Assembly: GCF_003129485.1 (NCBI RefSeq)
Contig: NZ_QFFG01000005.1
Span: forward strand, 1 to 64,000
Length of the DNA: 64,000 nucleotides
From: Polaribacter aquimarinus
Lineage (GTDB): Bacteria; Bacteroidota; Bacteroidia; Flavobacteriales; Flavobacteriaceae
Direction of reading: 5' to 3'
Shown: in pieces, positions 28,961-38,006 of the stretch
Layout: each line of letters opens with the position of its first letter
How positions within the stretch are numbered: the first letter of the stretch is position 1
Made by a program: the position numbers and the translations under genes
The notes under the pieces: generated by a model
What the model saw: the letters and a program-made list of their open reading frames with translations, nothing else
Database searches by the model: none
Told to the model about the DNA's origin: nothing

Positions 28961-28999
28961 ATACAAAAAGGGATGAAACCTTAAGAAGTTCATCCCTTT
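28961..28999 (-). terminator. Terminator of the RND efflux operon
   Basis: 11-bp stem AAAGGGATGAA / TTCATCCCTTT (28967-28977, 28989-28999), 11-nt loop, followed on the minus strand by a T-run. It lies right after the RND transporter stop codon, with the recX promoter box directly behind it. Confidence 0.8.
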
Positions 29000-29015
29000 A
29001 TTATAAGAATAATTA

Positions 29016-32000
29016 TTATCCAATTTCTTGAATTTGTTTGGTTAATGTTTGTTTTTCCTCACTTTTGTTTCCTTTTAACCACATTTTAAACCTAGTAATT
29101 AGATAAAATAATATTGGAACCACTATTAATGTTAAAAAAGTGGCAATAAATAGTCCATAAATAACTGTCCAAGCTAATGGACCCCAGAAAATAACATTGT
29201 CTCCTCCAAAATAGATATGAGGGTTAAATTCACTAAACAAAGTGAAGAAATTAATGTTTAAACCAATTGCTAATGGAATTAATCCCAAAATAGTTGTAAT
29301 TGCTGTCAACAATACTGGGCGTAAACGTGCTCTACCAGCTTTTACAATACTATCAAACAATTCTTTTCTTGGTAAATACTCATCTTCACTTAAATTGAAT
29401 TCTATTTTTTTTCTATCTATTAATAGTTGTGCATAATCTAAAAGTACTACGCCATTGTTTACTACAATTCCTGCTAATGAAATTATTCCCATCATGGTCA
29501 TCATAATTACAAAAGGTGCTCCAGAAATTACTAATCCACCAAAAACTCCTATGAAACTTAAAAAGATAGCCAACATTATAATTCCAGGTTTAGAAACCGA
29601 ATTAAACTGGAAAATTAAAATAAAGAAAATTAGGGCTAGCCCTGAGAAAAAAGCACCCACTAAGAATTTCATTTGTTTCTCTTGTTCTTCTAACTGACCA
29701 GTATAATCAATTTTAATTCCTTTAGGCAGGTTTTTAAAGTTTTTCATCTCATCTCTAATCTTATTTACTACAGCTCCGGCATCTGTTTCTCCTGGAGATA
29801 ATGCAGAATAGACGGTAACGACTCTTTTTAGTTTTTTATGCTTAATTGCACTAAAACCCGAGTTATTTTTTTGAGTAGCTACTGTAGAAACTGGAATTTC
29901 TTTTATCTTACCAGAAGCCATATCTCTAAAGATTATATTCTGATTAAATACAGCACTTTTGTTGTATCTATCTTCTTTTTTAAAGCGAACATAAATGTCA
30001 TAATCTTCACCAGATTCTTTGTAAACACCCGCTTTGTTTCCGAAAATTGAAGCTCTTAATTGTTGTCCGACTTGACCAGTAGAGACTCCTAATTCTCCAG
30101 CTTTTTTACGGTCAACAATAACTTGCATTCCAGGTTTATCTCTGTTTACATCAATTTTTAATTCATCAATTCCAGAGATACTTTTTGTGTTGATGAAATC
30201 TCGCATTCTTTGGGCAGTAGTTATTAATTCTGCATAATCATTACCCTGAATTTCGATATTAATAGGGGCTCCAACAGGTGGCCCATTTGCGTCTTTTTCG
30301 ACAGAAATTAAAACTCCAGGATAAATTCCTACCAAACCAGCTTGAACTCTTTGGCGCATTAATTCACTATCTAACCCTCTTCTATATTTATATTCTCTCA
30401 TAGAGGCAGTAATTTTACCTTTATGAGGCATTTCAGCAGCCGAACCTCCATCTGTTTGTGGGTTTCCTGCGCCTTCACCAACTTGAGATACCACACTTTC
30501 TATCATAAAATTGTGATTTCCGTCCATGTAATCATTATCGTATAGGATAGTAGATACTTTTTTCTCTATTTGTTTCGTGATTTCGTTGGTTTTCTCGATA
30601 TCTGTCCCTTCTGGATATTCGATATAAACAATAATTTGATTTGGTTTATTGTCTGGGAAAAACTCAACTTTTGTTCTTTGCTCTTTCAAAGACCATCCAA
30701 AACTGGCAAATGCTGCAAATAACAACCCAAAGGTTAACCCAATTAAGATATAAGGTGTCCAACCTGTTAAAGCACTTTTTAATCGTTTTTCATACCAATT
30801 TTCTAAAAGTGGTAAAATTTTATTTTGGAAACCATTTGCCCAATTTCTTAGAAATAATCGATATATCCAAAGCAATATTGTTGTAAAAATCATTAAAGTA
30901 CCTAAAGCACTATATGAACCTGCTGTAAAGTATACTATGAGACCTAAGCCAACCATAATAATTGTCATAATTATGATTCGTTTTGCAGGCATATTTTTAT
31001 CTTCTACACTCATAAATTGTGATACCAATACAGAGTTAAAAAAAATAGCAACTAGTAAAGATGAACCTAATACTGTAGATAAAGTTATAGGTAATAGAAT
31101 CATAAAATCACCCATCATTCCTGGCCATAACCCTAAAGGGATAAAAGCAGCAACTGTTGTTGCTGTAGAAATGATAATTGGAAAAGCAATTTCACTAATT
31201 CCTTTTTTTGCAGCTTCAATTCTGTTCATTCCTTCCTCATCCATCAAACGGTAGACGTTTTCGACGACCACAATTCCATTATCCACCAACATTCCAAGTC
31301 CCATAATTAATCCGAAAAGAATCATTGTGTTCATTGTATAGCCTAACATATTTAAGATCATCAAAGACATAAACATAGACATTGGTATTGCAAAACCTAC
31401 AAAAACGGCGTTTTTGAATCCTAAGAAAAACATTAAAACGGTTACCACTAAAATTACTCCAAAAATGATGTTATTTACTAAATCATCCACTTGTCCAATT
31501 GTTTTTGGAGATTGGTCGTTGGTAATTGTAACTTTTAAATCTTTTGGGAAATAATTTTTTACTGCATCATCAACAATTTTTTGAATTTTCTCAGCAGCAG
31601 CTACCATGTTTTTTCCTGCTCGCTTTTTTACATCTAGCATTACTACCGCTTCATATTTCTGAGATTTTGTGTTAAATTCTCTTGCATAAGTGGTTTTGTC
31701 TTTATCTTTAAAAGTAACAGTAGCAACATCTTTAAGGTAAATAGGATTATTAAATTCTGATTTGATTACAAAATTATTTAGTGCATTTGGTTTTTCAATT
31801 TCTCCTAAAATTCTTATCGTTCTCCTTTGTCCGCTTGCAATAAAGTTACCTGCAGACATTGTAACATTTCCATTACCGATGGCTGAAGTGATATCGTTAA
31901 AACTTACTTTGTTAGCCATCATTTTATAGACATCAACAGCAACTTCAACTTCTTTATCTTGTGCTCCTCTAATATCAGCCTTTTTAATTTCTGTTAAATC

Positions 32001-32543
32001 TTCAATTTCATCTTGAAGATATTCTCCAAATTCTTTAAGTTTATAAACAGGATAATCACCAGATATATTTATGTTTAAGATTGGCATTTCTTCAGAAAGG
32101 CTTAAGTCAAATACATTTGGTTCTACTTTTGCACCGTTAAATGTTGGCCAATCTTCACTTGAGGTTTCAGTATCTATTTCGTCTTTAATCTTTTGTTTTG
32201 CTAATTCTACAGTAATGTTTTCGTCAAATTCTACAATCACCATAGAATAATCTTCTTGAGAGGTAGAGGTAACTTCAACGACATTACTAACAGTTTTAAC
32301 CTTATCCTCTAAAGGGTCAGTAATTAGTTTTTCAATATCCTCGGCAGTATTGCCAGGGTATAATGTGCTAATATATATTTTAGTCTCTTTTACTTCTGGA
32401 AAATTTTCTCTAGCCATACTAAAATAAGCACTAATACCATAGAAAAATAACACTGCCATTATTACGTATATGGTAGTTTTGTTACCAATTGCCCAAGAAG
32501 ATAGTTTAAACTCTTTATCTACTTTCTTTTGTTGTTTTGCCAT
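29016..32543 (-). CDS. RND efflux transporter, inner-membrane permease
   Basis: 1175 residues, proton-driven export through a tripartite pump. A first TM segment (about residues 20-40) precedes a large periplasmic loop, then a block of TM helices (about 365-565) with GLIMGLGMLVDNGIVVVENVYR. A second periplasmic loop and a second TM block (about 980-1140; FVIMMTMMGIISLAGIVVNNGVVLLDY) follow. The layout fits the AcrB/HAE1-like family. An unusually long insert between the TM blocks carries an extra hydrophobic stretch (IMTIIMVGLGLIVYFTAGS). Substrate unknown. Last gene of TetR-TolC-HlyD-RND, 8 nt behind the HlyD gene. Confidence 0.93.
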   Translation of the reverse strand: MAKQQKKVDKEFKLSSWAIGNKTTIYVIMAVLFFYGISAYFSMARENFPEVKETKIYISTLYPGNTAEDIEKLITDPLEDKVKTVSNVVEVTSTSQEDYSMVIVEFDENITVELAKQKIKDEIDTETSSEDWPTFNGAKVEPNVFDLSLSEEMPILNINISGDYPVYKLKEFGEYLQDEIEDLTEIKKADIRGAQDKEVEVAVDVYKMMANKVSFNDITSAIGNGNVTMSAGNFIASGQRRTIRILGEIEKPNALNNFVIKSEFNNPIYLKDVATVTFKDKDKTTYAREFNTKSQKYEAVVMLDVKKRAGKNMVAAAEKIQKIVDDAVKNYFPKDLKVTITNDQSPKTIGQVDDLVNNIIFGVILVVTVLMFFLGFKNAVFVGFAIPMSMFMSLMILNMLGYTMNTMILFGLIMGLGMLVDNGIVVVENVYRLMDEEGMNRIEAAKKGISEIAFPIIISTATTVAAFIPLGLWPGMMGDFMILLPITLSTVLGSSLLVAIFFNSVLVSQFMSVEDKNMPAKRIIIMTIIMVGLGLIVYFTAGSYSALGTLMIFTTILLWIYRLFLRNWANGFQNKILPLLENWYEKRLKSALTGWTPYILIGLTFGLLFAAFASFGWSLKEQRTKVEFFPDNKPNQIIVYIEYPEGTDIEKTNEITKQIEKKVSTILYDNDYMDGNHNFMIESVVSQVGEGAGNPQTDGGSAAEMPHKGKITASMREYKYRRGLDSELMRQRVQAGLVGIYPGVLISVEKDANGPPVGAPINIEIQGNDYAELITTAQRMRDFINTKSISGIDELKIDVNRDKPGMQVIVDRKKAGELGVSTGQVGQQLRASIFGNKAGVYKESGEDYDIYVRFKKEDRYNKSAVFNQNIIFRDMASGKIKEIPVSTVATQKNNSGFSAIKHKKLKRVVTVYSALSPGETDAGAVVNKIRDEMKNFKNLPKGIKIDYTGQLEEQEKQMKFLVGAFFSGLALIFFILIFQFNSVSKPGIIMLAIFLSFIGVFGGLVISGAPFVIMMTMMGIISLAGIVVNNGVVLLDYAQLLIDRKKIEFNLSEDEYLPRKELFDSIVKAGRARLRPVLLTAITTILGLIPLAIGLNINFFTLFSEFNPHIYFGGDNVIFWGPLAWTVIYGLFIATFLTLIVVPILFYLITRFKMWLKGNKSEEKQTLTKQIQEIG

Positions 32544-32551
32544 TGTAAGGT

Positions 32552-33724
32552 TTATTTATTGATAACTTTTACAGTTTGCCCATTGTTTACGCTACGTGCT
32601 CCTTCTTCAATAATTTCTGTTCCTGCAGGTAAATTTTCTAAAACTTCAATTAAGTTTCCTTGTGTTTTACCAGTTTTAATAACCAGTTTTTCTGAAATTG
32701 CTTCATTGTTGTGGTTTTTATCTTTAATGATATATACAAACTGCTCTCCTTTTGAGTTTTCAGAAATAATACTTTGTGGAATTAAAATTGCACTTTTGTT
32801 GGTGTAATCGTTAATTTGGAGTTTAGCAGTTAAGTTTGGTTTTACATTTCCACTTTTGTTTGAAACAGGGATTTCTACTTTAAATGATCTATTGTTTGGG
32901 TTAATAAAGCTACCTACTTGTCTTATAGAACTTGTTACCGATTCTCCTAAAACAGGAAATTTTACGTTCACTTTTTTGTTTTTTGTAATACTTGAAATAT
33001 ACCTTTCAGGAATTTCTGCCTCTACATACATATTATTCAAGTTTACAATTCTAAATATTTCAGAACCTTGCCCAGGGGCTATTACCGTTCCTGGTTCTTT
33101 AATTACATCATCTATAACTCCTGTAAAAGGGGCGATAATAGATGCTTTTGCTTGTTGCTTTTTTAATTGTTTAAGTGTGTTTTTTTGTGCTTCGTAATTG
33201 GTTTTTGCTTGTAAAAATTGAATTTCTGAACCAATTTTTTGTTCCCACAAACGTTTTTGGCGTTCGTAAGTGGTTTTTGCTAATTGAGAAGTTGCTTCTA
33301 ATTGTGCTACTTGATTGCTTAAGCCACCATCATCGATAGTAGCTAACAATTGTCCTTTATTTACTTTTTGCCCTTCTTTTACATAAATGCTTTGCAAAAC
33401 CCCCGGCATTTCAGGATAAATTAAGATATTTTGTTTCGTTTTCACATTTCCTTGTACTTCTAAAAAATGTGTAAAAACTTCTGATTTAGCTGTAAAAGTT
33501 GTAATCAGTGGAAGTTTCTTAACGGTGTCTTTTTTAGAGATTGCTTGGTTAATAGTTTCTAAATCTTTAGTAATAGTTTCTAGTTTTTTACTAATTTCTT
33601 TCTTTTTAGCATTTAGCTCTTTCAGGGTTCCAGAAATCACTAAATCTTCTAGAGAAGTTTCTTTTTTCTCTCCACATGAGATAAAAACTAGGGTGATGAT
33701 TAATATTGAATATAATGTTCTCAT
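32552..33724 (-). CDS. RND efflux periplasmic adaptor (HlyD / MFP family), lipoprotein
   Basis: 390 residues; RTLYSILIITLVFISCGEKK is a lipoprotein signal. A coiled-coil segment right after it (about 25-70; LKELNAKKKEISKKLETI) is followed by the biotinyl-lipoyl half (QSIYVKEGQKVNKGQLLATID), the alpha hairpin (about 130-200), the second half (KASIIAPFTGVIDDVIKEPG) and the beta-barrel. It connects the RND permease with the TolC-like channel. Confidence 0.93.
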   Translation of the reverse strand: MRTLYSILIITLVFISCGEKKETSLEDLVISGTLKELNAKKKEISKKLETITKDLETINQAISKKDTVKKLPLITTFTAKSEVFTHFLEVQGNVKTKQNILIYPEMPGVLQSIYVKEGQKVNKGQLLATIDDGGLSNQVAQLEATSQLAKTTYERQKRLWEQKIGSEIQFLQAKTNYEAQKNTLKQLKKQQAKASIIAPFTGVIDDVIKEPGTVIAPGQGSEIFRIVNLNNMYVEAEIPERYISSITKNKKVNVKFPVLGESVTSSIRQVGSFINPNNRSFKVEIPVSNKSGNVKPNLTAKLQINDYTNKSAILIPQSIISENSKGEQFVYIIKDKNHNNEAISEKLVIKTGKTQGNLIEVLENLPAGTEIIEEGARSVNNGQTVKVINK

Positions 33725-33733
33725 TGTTGTTGA

Positions 33734-35065
33734 TTATTTAATTGGTAGGTTTAGTGCGTTTTCTAAAGCAGCTTTTTTTGCAATAACATCTAACATAGAT
33801 TGAATATAACTTTGCTGCTGTGTGTATAATTGGTTTTGAGCTTGTAATAAATCGAAGCTTGATGAAATTCCTTCAAAAAACTTTATTCGTTGCTTTTTTT
33901 CGATACGCTCAGCAAGTTTTACATTTTTCTTTGCTGTGTTATAATTTTCAATACTTAATTGATAATCGCTTTTAGCCTTTTTTACTTGAAGATTTAGTCT
34001 TTGTTTGGTTTCTTCTAAGCGTAAATCTGCTGTTTCAAGAGCAATTTTTGCTTGTGTTGTTTTTGCAGTTCTTCCTAAGCTACTAAAAATAGGAACATTT
34101 AGACTTACACCAAAAAGAGAAGACTGAAACCAACGTTGTTCGTTTTCAAAAAAAGTAAATGAATTAGAGAAAGCCTGCGTTCCATAGTTGATAAAAGCGG
34201 TTAAACTTGGTAACGCTTTACTTTGCTCCAAACGCATCATTAACCTTTTAGACTCTCTATCGTTTTCAGCGATTTTGTAATCAATATGATTGTCTACATT
34301 AAAAGCAGTTGAAATTAAATTCAAATTAATATTTCCAATAGCTAACGAATCTAACGAATCTGTTAAAATTAATTTAGTATTGATAGGGTTTCCTAAAGCG
34401 AGATTTAACATTTGATATGCAATATCTTTCATTCGCTTTACGCTATTTAATTGACTTTTTAAATTTCCTAATGTAATTTCTAACTGTTCTACATCTTCTT
34501 CTTCATTCAATCCATTCTCATAAATTTTCTTAGCATCATTATAATTTTTTTGAAGTATTTTAACGTTCCCTTCAAGTATTGCTATACTGTTTTCTGATAC
34601 GAGAACATTACCATATGCATTAATAACAGCCTCTCGAGTTAATAGTTCTGTTTTTTCTTGAGCTTGCTTAGAAATCTTCAGATATGTTCTAGAGGCTTGT
34701 AAACCTACTAGGTAAGAACCATCAAATAATAATTGACTTAAAGTAATAGAAGCATTTAGGTTTTGTTTTGTTCCAAAAACAAACTCTTCATCAATACCAT
34801 CTCCATTAATGTCTGCAACACTTATTGGTTGTTTTAAGAAGTTTTGGTAATCTACTTTAGCATTTATTTGAGGTAAGCCAATAGTGGTAGTTTCCCAAAC
34901 TTTCTCTTTTGCAGAAGAAATATCTTTTCTAGCTGCTTTGGTATTGTAACTGTTCTCAAGGGCATAATTTATAGCTTCTTTTAGCGAGAGTTTAATTGTT
35001 TTTTCTTGTGCAGTAATTTTAGCAGATATTAAGAAAAAACAAAAAAAGTATAAATATTTATTCAT
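33734..35065 (-). CDS. TolC-family outer-membrane channel
   Basis: 443 residues. A signal peptide (KYLYFFCFFLISAKITAQEK) is followed by two repeated helical hairpins with the family features LSLKEAINYALENSYNTKAARKD at the start and FGVSLNVPIFSSLGR in the second half, ending in a coiled-coil with ENALNLPIK. It forms the exit duct of the pump. One base separates it from the TetR gene. Confidence 0.92.
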   Translation of the reverse strand: MNKYLYFFCFFLISAKITAQEKTIKLSLKEAINYALENSYNTKAARKDISSAKEKVWETTTIGLPQINAKVDYQNFLKQPISVADINGDGIDEEFVFGTKQNLNASITLSQLLFDGSYLVGLQASRTYLKISKQAQEKTELLTREAVINAYGNVLVSENSIAILEGNVKILQKNYNDAKKIYENGLNEEEDVEQLEITLGNLKSQLNSVKRMKDIAYQMLNLALGNPINTKLILTDSLDSLAIGNINLNLISTAFNVDNHIDYKIAENDRESKRLMMRLEQSKALPSLTAFINYGTQAFSNSFTFFENEQRWFQSSLFGVSLNVPIFSSLGRTAKTTQAKIALETADLRLEETKQRLNLQVKKAKSDYQLSIENYNTAKKNVKLAERIEKKQRIKFFEGISSSFDLLQAQNQLYTQQQSYIQSMLDVIAKKAALENALNLPIK

Positions 35066-35662
35066 TTATATTTGGTTGTTTTTTAATTGTTTTTCTAATT
35101 CTAATAATCCTCTTTTAGTAGCAATTGCTCTAGTATGGTAAGCCAAAACATCTTGTTCTAATTTTGGAATTTTGTAGTTTTCTATAGTGTTTTCATGAAT
35201 GCTAAATACTAGTGAAAAATAAAATTTTGTCACTAACTCAATATTAATGTCATTTCTATAATATCCTTCAACTATCCCTTTTTCAACATTTTTTTTTAAG
35301 CATTCTGAAAACATCACCATTTCTTTTTGCATTGTTTTTTCATGAATCTTTGGGTAATATTTTTTTAACTGATAAATTGGTGATGATGATGCATTTTGAA
35401 ACATTTCTCTAAACATTTTTTTAATTTCAAAATTTTCTTTAATAGCGTTAAAACCTTGTTCAGTAATTGTTTCTATAGCTAAAAAACAAGAGTTATGGAT
35501 TGTTGATGTAGTTTCCTCTACTAAACTCTGTTTGTTATTAAAATACTTGTACAATGTTTTTTTTGAAATACCTAATTCTTTTGCAATATCATCCATTGTT
35601 ACACTCTTAAAACCTAAGTTTAAGAATAACTCGCTTGCCTTTTTTATTATTTTTTCTTTCAT
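35066..35662 (-). CDS. TetR-family repressor of the efflux operon
   Basis: 198 residues from the ATG at 35662; an upstream in-frame start at 35695 lies inside the promoter and is rejected. The N-terminal helix-turn-helix is typical (ASELFLNLGFKSVTMDDIAKELGISKKTLYKYFNNK). The C-terminal ligand domain is helical. It is the first gene of the efflux operon, and a 7-bp inverted repeat overlaps its promoter, so autorepression of the whole pump operon is likely. The inducer is unknown. Confidence 0.9.
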   Translation of the reverse strand: MKEKIIKKASELFLNLGFKSVTMDDIAKELGISKKTLYKYFNNKQSLVEETTSTIHNSCFLAIETITEQGFNAIKENFEIKKMFREMFQNASSSPIYQLKKYYPKIHEKTMQKEMVMFSECLKKNVEKGIVEGYYRNDINIELVTKFYFSLVFSIHENTIENYKIPKLEQDVLAYHTRAIATKRGLLELEKQLKNNQI

Positions 35663-35672
35663 AATTATAATG

Positions 35673-35702
35673 CAAATGTACAAACGGAAACTCAAGAAAC
35701 AA
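35673..35702 (-). promoter_or_regulatory. Promoter of the TetR-efflux operon
   Basis: On the minus strand, TTG (35700-35702), 19 nt, then TACATTTG (35673-35680). Both boxes and spacing match the Bacteroidota consensus. The box ends 10 nt before the TetR ATG. Confidence 0.7.
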
Positions 35703-35713
35703 TAAAAGTTTCC
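35686..35713. promoter_or_regulatory. Candidate TetR operator
   Basis: Perfect inverted repeat GGAAACT (35686-35692) and AGTTTCC (35707-35713) with a 14-nt spacer. It spans the -33 box of the TetR promoter and lies in the divergent gap before the polyprenyl synthase gene, so both could be affected. Binding is inferred. Confidence 0.55.
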
Positions 35714-35789
35714 ATAGTTTTATCGATTTTTTAACATTTCTTTGAAAAAGAGAAAAAGTATTGCATTATTTTTACAAAAAAATACAGAT

Positions 35790-36761
35790 TTGGACATTTT
35801 AAATTATCAAAAGGACTTTATAGACTATTTAGAATCAAAGAAATGGGTGCGCGAACCTAAAAACTTGTACCAACCTATTGATTATATTATTAAATTAGGA
35901 GGTAAGCGAATGCGACCTATTTTAACTTTAATGGCATCAGATATTTTTTCTGATGATTATAGCAAAGCGATGCCAGCAGCACTTGCTATTGAAGTTTTTC
36001 ATAATTTCACTTTAATCCATGATGATATTATGGATGATGCTCCTTTAAGGAGAGGGAAAGAAACTGTGCATGAAAAATGGGACATAAATACCGGTATTCT
36101 CTCTGGCGACGCTATGTTGATTTTAGCATACCAATATTTTGAGAACTATGAGCCAAAGGTTTTTCAAAAATTAGCACAATTATTTAGTAAGACAGCTTTA
36201 GAAGTATGTGATGGTCAACAGCTAGATGTCGATTTTGAAACTAGAAAAGATGTTACTATTGATGAATATATTAATATGATTCGCTTAAAAACATCAGTTT
36301 TAGTAGCAGCAGCATTAAAGATGGGAGCAATAGTAGCAAAAACATCTGATGAAAATGCAAATTTAATTTATGATTTTGGCTTAAATTTAGGTTTGGCATT
36401 TCAATTACAAGATGACTATTTAGATACTTTTGGAAACCCAGAAACCTTTGGAAAACAAGTAGGAGGAGATATTATTGAAAATAAAAAAACATTTTTATAT
36501 ATAAAGGCTTTAGAGGTTGCTAATAAAGATGATAAAGAAAAGTTGCAATTTTTTTACAATCAAAAATTAGAAGATAACTCTGTTAAAGTTTCTGAAGTAA
36601 CTCGAATTTTTGAGTTAAACGATATTCCTCTTTTAATAAAAGAACAAATTAAAATTTATACTGAAAAAGCTTTTGATACACTTTCAACCATGAATCTATC
36701 AAAAGAAAACAAAGCAGGTTTAAAAAACTTTGGACTTTGGTTAATGAATAGATCGGTGTAA
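35790..36761 (+). CDS. Polyprenyl diphosphate synthase
   Basis: Trans-prenyl chain elongation for quinone or similar lipids. Both Asp-rich motifs are present: LIHDDIMDDAPLRRG and FQLQDDYLDTFGNP; also GGKRMRPIL near the start. About 323 residues from a TTG at 35790, giving an N-terminus (MDILNYQKDFIDYLE) like family members. There is no ATG before the first motif, and a second TTG at 35742 would add 16 basic residues, so the start is uncertain. Divergent from the TetR gene. Confidence 0.88.
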   Translation: MDILNYQKDFIDYLESKKWVREPKNLYQPIDYIIKLGGKRMRPILTLMASDIFSDDYSKAMPAALAIEVFHNFTLIHDDIMDDAPLRRGKETVHEKWDINTGILSGDAMLILAYQYFENYEPKVFQKLAQLFSKTALEVCDGQQLDVDFETRKDVTIDEYINMIRLKTSVLVAAALKMGAIVAKTSDENANLIYDFGLNLGLAFQLQDDYLDTFGNPETFGKQVGGDIIENKKTFLYIKALEVANKDDKEKLQFFYNQKLEDNSVKVSEVTRIFELNDIPLLIKEQIKIYTEKAFDTLSTMNLSKENKAGLKNFGLWLMNRSV

Positions 36762-36778
36762 TTATTGTTATAATTTAT

Positions 36779-36810
36779 TTGCAAATAATTTAAAATAAAT
36801 AGTACATTTG
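36779..36810 (+). promoter_or_regulatory. Promoter of the CAU tRNA
   Basis: TTG (36779-36781), 21 nt, TACATTTG (36803-36810), 48 nt before the tRNA. Confidence 0.55.
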
Positions 36811-36858
36811 CAGCCACAATATTAATTATAATTTTTTATAGAATTATTAATTAATAAA

Positions 36859-36932
36859 GGTCCTATAGCTCAGTTGGTTAGAGCACCTGACTCATAATCA
36901 GGTGGTCCATGGTTCGAGTCCATGTGGGACCA
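36859..36932 (+). tRNA. tRNA with CAU anticodon (elongator Met, or Ile2)
   Basis: Full cloverleaf: 7-bp acceptor GGTCCTA with TGGGACC, D arm AGCTCAGTTGGTTAGAGC, anticodon loop CTCATAA, T arm with GGTTCGAGTCC. No CCA is encoded. A CAU anticodon in a normal, not initiator-type, anticodon stem means elongator Met, or Ile2 if the C is modified to lysidine; the sequence alone does not settle which. Confidence 0.93.
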
Positions 36933-36934
36933 CT

Positions 36935-36970
36935 AAAACCTTGATAATTTAAAATTATCAAGGTTTTTTT
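36935..36970 (+). terminator. Terminator after the CAU tRNA
   Basis: Nearly uninterrupted inverted repeat (36935-36950 and 36952-36967) with AAAACCTTGATAAT / ATTATCAAGGTTTT arms and a T-run. It starts three bases after the tRNA. Confidence 0.85.
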
Positions 36971-37137
36971 AATTATTTAAAAACTGCATTTGGATAAATC
37001 TGTTCTAAATTGAGAACATTTTTTATTAAAAAAGGATTAATTTTTTAACGTAAAGGCTTTTTACTCTATATTTGTAAACTGAAGCGAATTTTGTACTGCT
37101 TTACCAAAATAGATATTTATTTTTAATATAATAACCT

Positions 37138-37145
37138 TATATTTG
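37138..37145 (+). promoter_or_regulatory. -7 box before the PIDGG-tailed small protein
   Basis: TATATTTG, 49 nt before the ATG. An identical box is at 37067-37074. The gap 36971-37194 otherwise shows only AT-rich sequence and, just before the start, a G6 run (TCTGGGGGGATATAAA) that may act as ribosome-binding site. Confidence 0.45.
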
Positions 37146-37194
37146 CAAAAATAAATAAAAAAGATTTCAAAATTTTAATCTGGGGGGATATAAA

Positions 37195-37377
37195 ATGAAG
37201 AAAAGAAATTATTTAGCATTTTTTATAATGCTTATATTTACTAGTGTTATGAGTAGTCAAGTGGTACCACCACCTGTACCACCACCACCACCACCTGGTC
37301 TTCCTATTGACGGGGGAATAGCTTTGTTGTTATTTTCAGGAATTCTTTACGGTTACAGAAAATTAAAGAGTAGCTAA
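37195..37377 (+). CDS. Tiny exported protein with Pro-rich linker and PIDGG C-terminal sorting-like tail
   Basis: 60 residues in three parts. First a signal peptide (KKRNYLAFFIMLIFTSVMSS). Then a linker almost only of Pro and Val (residues about 23-35). Then PIDGGIALLLFSGILYGYRK, which is Pro-Ile-Asp-Gly-Gly, a hydrophobic helix and a basic end. This architecture (motif, TM helix, basic tail) is that of C-terminal protein-sorting signals; I recall the name PID-CTERM for such tails in Bacteroidota. The whole mature protein is little more than the tail. The gene overlaps the end of ribE by 15 nt on the opposite strand. Confidence 0.7.
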   Translation: MKKRNYLAFFIMLIFTSVMSSQVVPPPVPPPPPPGLPIDGGIALLLFSGILYGYRKLKSS

Positions 37378-37947
37378 TCTGCTAACATATTTACCAATTA
37401 CATCGAATTCTAAATTAACATTATCTCCCACTTTGATGTTTTTGAATGTTGTATTTTCTAAAGTATAAGGTATTATAGCTACACTAAATTCGTTAATTTT
37501 CGAGTTTACTACAGTTAAGCTTACTCCGTTAACCGTAATTGATCCTTTTTCTATCGTGATATTCTTGTGCGAAAAATCGTATTTAAAAGTAAAAAAAGTA
37601 CTTCCATTTTGTGGGGAAATTTCTGTACAAACTGCAGTTTGATCTACATGTCCTTGGACAATATGGCCGTCCAAACGATCTCCTAATTTCATTCCTCTTT
37701 CTAAATTTATAGAATTTGAAATAGAAAGATTTCCAATATTAGTCTTGTCAATTGTCTCTTTTATTGCCGTAACAGTGTATTTGTCATTTTTAATATTAAC
37801 AACTGTTAAACAGACGCCATTGTGCGCAATACTTTGATCTATTTTTAACTCGTTTGTAAAATTACTTTTAACAGTTAAATGTATATTACTATCTTCTTTT
37901 ATAATATTTGTTATTGTCCCAATCGTTTCTATAATTCCAGTAAACAT
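37363..37947 (-). CDS. ribE: Riboflavin synthase, alpha subunit
   Basis: Dismutates two lumazines to riboflavin. 194 residues with two homologous lumazine-binding repeats: MFTGIIETIGTI and HNGVCLTVVNIK in the first, GHIVQGHVDQTAVC and VNGVSLTVVNSK in the second. Length is normal. Divergent from pdxA, with 59 nt between starts. Confidence 0.95.
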   Translation of the reverse strand: MFTGIIETIGTITNIIKEDSNIHLTVKSNFTNELKIDQSIAHNGVCLTVVNIKNDKYTVTAIKETIDKTNIGNLSISNSINLERGMKLGDRLDGHIVQGHVDQTAVCTEISPQNGSTFFTFKYDFSHKNITIEKGSITVNGVSLTVVNSKINEFSVAIIPYTLENTTFKNIKVGDNVNLEFDVIGKYVSRLATL

Positions 37948-37963
37948 ATGTGTAAATTTTAAT

Positions 37964-37971
37964 TACTTTTG
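37964..37971 (+). promoter_or_regulatory. -7 promoter box of pdxA
   Basis: TACTTTTG, exact TAnnTTTG match, ending 35 nt before the pdxA ATG at 38007. Confidence 0.5.
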
Positions 37972-38006
37972 TGCTATTCAAAAATAAGAATAATACAAGA
38001 GTTACT

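Noticed and set aside
36859..36932. Initiator tRNA-fMet
   Set aside because: The first acceptor pair is a normal G-C and the anticodon stem lacks the three G-C pairs of initiators.
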